A program made the translations under genes and the position numbers. 64,000 nucleotides of DNA from Wenzhouxiangella sp042310355 (GTDB lineage Bacteria > Pseudomonadota > Gammaproteobacteria > Xanthomonadales > Wenzhouxiangellaceae), in NCBI RefSeq assembly GCF_042310355.1, contig NZ_JBHJMR010000004.1:62001-126000 (forward strand). Reading direction: 5' to 3'. Within the stretch, counting starts at the first letter, position 1. The number at the start of each line of letters is the position of its first letter. The notes under the pieces were generated by a model. The model saw only the letters and a list, made by a program, of their open reading frames with translations. It did no database searches and was not told the DNA's origin. Positions 62,603 to 64,000 of this stretch are shown here, in pieces.

Positions 62603-63355
62603 ATGAACCCCGAAGAAGCCGTGCTGGCCCGGGAGTGGTTCTACCCCTTCGAGTTGCCCAGCGGCCGGGTCACGCCCACCTACAACGACGGACAACTCGA
62701 CCCGGTTCACGCCACGCGGCTGCGGATGATGAACCAGATGCTCGACTGGACCTGGGGGCGGGAGCTCGACGGGCTACGCGCAGTCGACCTGGGCTGTCAT
62801 CAAGGCTTCTTCGCCGCCAGCCTCGCGCAACGCGGCTGCCGGGAAGTCCTCGGCATCGACGCCCGCCAGTCGCTCGTCGATGACAGCAACCTCATGGCGA
62901 GCGCACTCGGTCTGGATAACCTTCGTGCCGTGCAATCCGACATCCACGCCGTTGACGCCGAACGACTCGGGCGCTTCGACATCGTGCTGATGTTCGGCCT
63001 GCTCTACCACCTGGAGGACCCGGTCGGCGCGCTTCGAATCGCGCACGCCCTGACCGGGCGCCTGTGCCTGATCGAAACCCAGGTCGCGCCGCACATGGCC
63101 GGTCCGGTGGATTTCGGACACCACACCTGCGTCAAGGACATGAAGGGCTGTTTCGGTATCGTCGACGAAACCGACGCGACCCATGTCGACGAGGCCGGCA
63201 CCCGTGGCATCTGCCTGCTGCCCAGCACGCCGGCGCTGCTGTGGATCCTCGGCAAGATCGGCTTTAAACGCGTCGGCCTGGTCAAGCCGCCGCCCGACGC
63301 CTACGAACAGCTCAGTACCGGCAAGCGCGTCATGGTCGCCGCCTTCAGGGACTGA
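62603..63355 (+). CDS. SAM-dependent methyltransferase (class I)
   Basis: A 250-residue methyltransferase. SAM-binding motif I is AVDLGCHQGFFAASLAQRG with the acidic ribose ligand in GIDARQS. Motif II/III region FDIVLMFGLLYHLEDPVGAL resembles CmoA/CmoB and TIGR-type tRNA or lipid methyltransferases. The N-terminal 40 residues (YPFELPSGRVTPTYNDG) precede the fold. It is translated just after the RIO kinase gene. The substrate is not evident. Confidence 0.9.
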   Translation: MNPEEAVLAREWFYPFELPSGRVTPTYNDGQLDPVHATRLRMMNQMLDWTWGRELDGLRAVDLGCHQGFFAASLAQRGCREVLGIDARQSLVDDSNLMASALGLDNLRAVQSDIHAVDAERLGRFDIVLMFGLLYHLEDPVGALRIAHALTGRLCLIETQVAPHMAGPVDFGHHTCVKDMKGCFGIVDETDATHVDEAGTRGICLLPSTPALLWILGKIGFKRVGLVKPPPDAYEQLSTGKRVMVAAFRD

Positions 63356-63414
63356 CGGGCACCGGCCGAACTCTCCTTGGATAGAATGTCCGCACCCCAT
63401 CGGAGCCCGCAACA

Positions 63415-64000
63415 TTGGTCAGCATCTAGGAACTGAAGCCGGCTTTTCAGTCGCTCCTTCGTCCGCTTGTCGGGTGGATGGCCGGGGCCGGGATCAGTGC
63501 CAACGCCGTGACCGTGCTGGCGACCGCGCTATCGATTCTCGTCGGCCTGTCACTTTTCGCCTGGCCCGGTTCGGCCTGGCCGCTGCTTTTGCTGCCCGGA
63601 TTCCTTTTCGTGCGCATGGCCATGAACGCGATCGACGGCATGCTCGCGCGCGAGCACGACCAGCAAACGCGCCTGGGCGGACTGCTCAATGAACTCGGCG
63701 ATGTGGTTTCCGATGCCGCCCTCTACCTCCCGCTGGCCCTGGTTGCCGGCCTGCACCCGGCCCTGGTCGTTGTGATCGTCGTGCTGGGCATCATCGGCGA
63801 GATGACCGGGGTGATGAGCCAGGTGCTCGGTGGCGAGCGGCGCTACGACGGCCCCATGGGCAAGAGCGATCGGGCCTTCGTGTTCGGCGCGCTGGCACTC
63901 TGGGCCGGCCTGGGCGGCGCACTCGAACCCTGGGCCGACTGGGTGCTGGCGCTGGTCCTGGCGCTGTCGCTGCTGATGATCATCAACCGGGCAAGAGGCG
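63415..64000 (+). CDS. YnbA-like CDP-alcohol phosphatidyltransferase, amber at codon 5, cut by window end
   Basis: A membrane enzyme that joins an alcohol to CDP-diacylglycerol. The signature D-G-x-x-A-R-x8-G-x3-D-x3-D is read at DGMLAREHDQQTRLGGLLNE, then LGDVVSD, and the sequence is close to E. coli YnbA. The best start is TTG 63415 with GGAG 9 nt upstream, giving LVSI then a TAG, then ELKPAFQSLLRPLV; YnbA has MTLYQIKPLFQSLLRP, so the stop replaces its Tyr4. Without readthrough, the first usable ATG is 63478, which loses the first conserved helix. The frame is open to the end of the window. Confidence 0.8.

Overview
The window is a 64 kb stretch of a GC-rich chromosome from a Gram-negative bacterium, most likely a gammaproteobacterium of the Xanthomonadales/Lysobacterales type (Wenzhouxiangella-like). 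The evidence is two TonB-dependent receptors, outer-membrane barrels, S9 and S8 exported peptidases, two-domain NADP malic enzyme, MgtE, DjlA, RraA, a YnbA-like enzyme, and secreted proteins ending in an F-A/S-D-R-F tag. The genus is inference. I saw no rRNA, tRNA, transposase, phage gene or CRISPR array.

Layout. 1-16 kb: two adjacent Crp/Fnr paralogues, an ice-binding-type surface protein, a BepA-like metalloprotease, several small envelope-stress proteins (DUF3096, DUF5670, DUF883, PRC-barrel), a Na+/H+ antiporter, a fatty-acid desaturase, a PAS-GGDEF cyclase, dodecin, and a Gram-negative sortase with its LPxTG-like substrate. Many upstream regions here carry variants of one 16-bp dyad (TGTTCG-N4-CGAACA, usually seen as TGTTCG-GTAG-CGCACA), so this block looks like one envelope-adaptation regulon run by the Crp/Fnr proteins. 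16-22 kb: malic enzyme, class I aldolase, pyruvate kinase and a membrane diguanylate cyclase; two of the intergenic gaps hold iterated-heptamer inverted repeats. 22-28.4 kb: accessory region with a decayed secreted-protein gene, a lipoprotein methyltransferase, YghU glutathione transferase, a BrnTA toxin-antitoxin pair beside a 96-bp YghU-like remnant, and a run of lower-GC genes separated by attC-like sites (an integron-cassette cluster without an integrase).

28.4-36.5 kb: RluE-type pseudouridine synthase, patatin lipase and S9 peptidase, NERD protein, KefB-like antiporter, MgtE, YegP. 36.7-42.5 kb: the most unusual locus. A secreted protein with an almost pure aspartate tail is followed by a subtilase preceded by 40 acidic tetrapeptide units, convergent with an outer-membrane barrel, an anti-sigma factor and an ECF sigma factor. 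42.6-52.7 kb: RraA, two secreted proteins with the FADRFE tag, an FMN-dependent hydroxy-acid dehydrogenase, a hydrolase, a large TonB receptor divergent from an exported pyrophosphatase, DjlA and a GntP permease. 52.8-56.6 kb: a TPP riboswitch drives a thiamine salvage operon (TonB receptor, PnuT transporter, thiamine-kinase-like protein). 56.7-64 kb: CaCA exchanger, TPR-GGDEF cyclase, PlsC acyltransferase, RIO kinase, methyltransferase, and a YnbA-like CDP-alcohol phosphatidyltransferase that has an in-frame amber codon at position 5 and runs off the window.

All gene calls rest on reading the translated sequence by eye. No database search was run, so family names are recognition-based.
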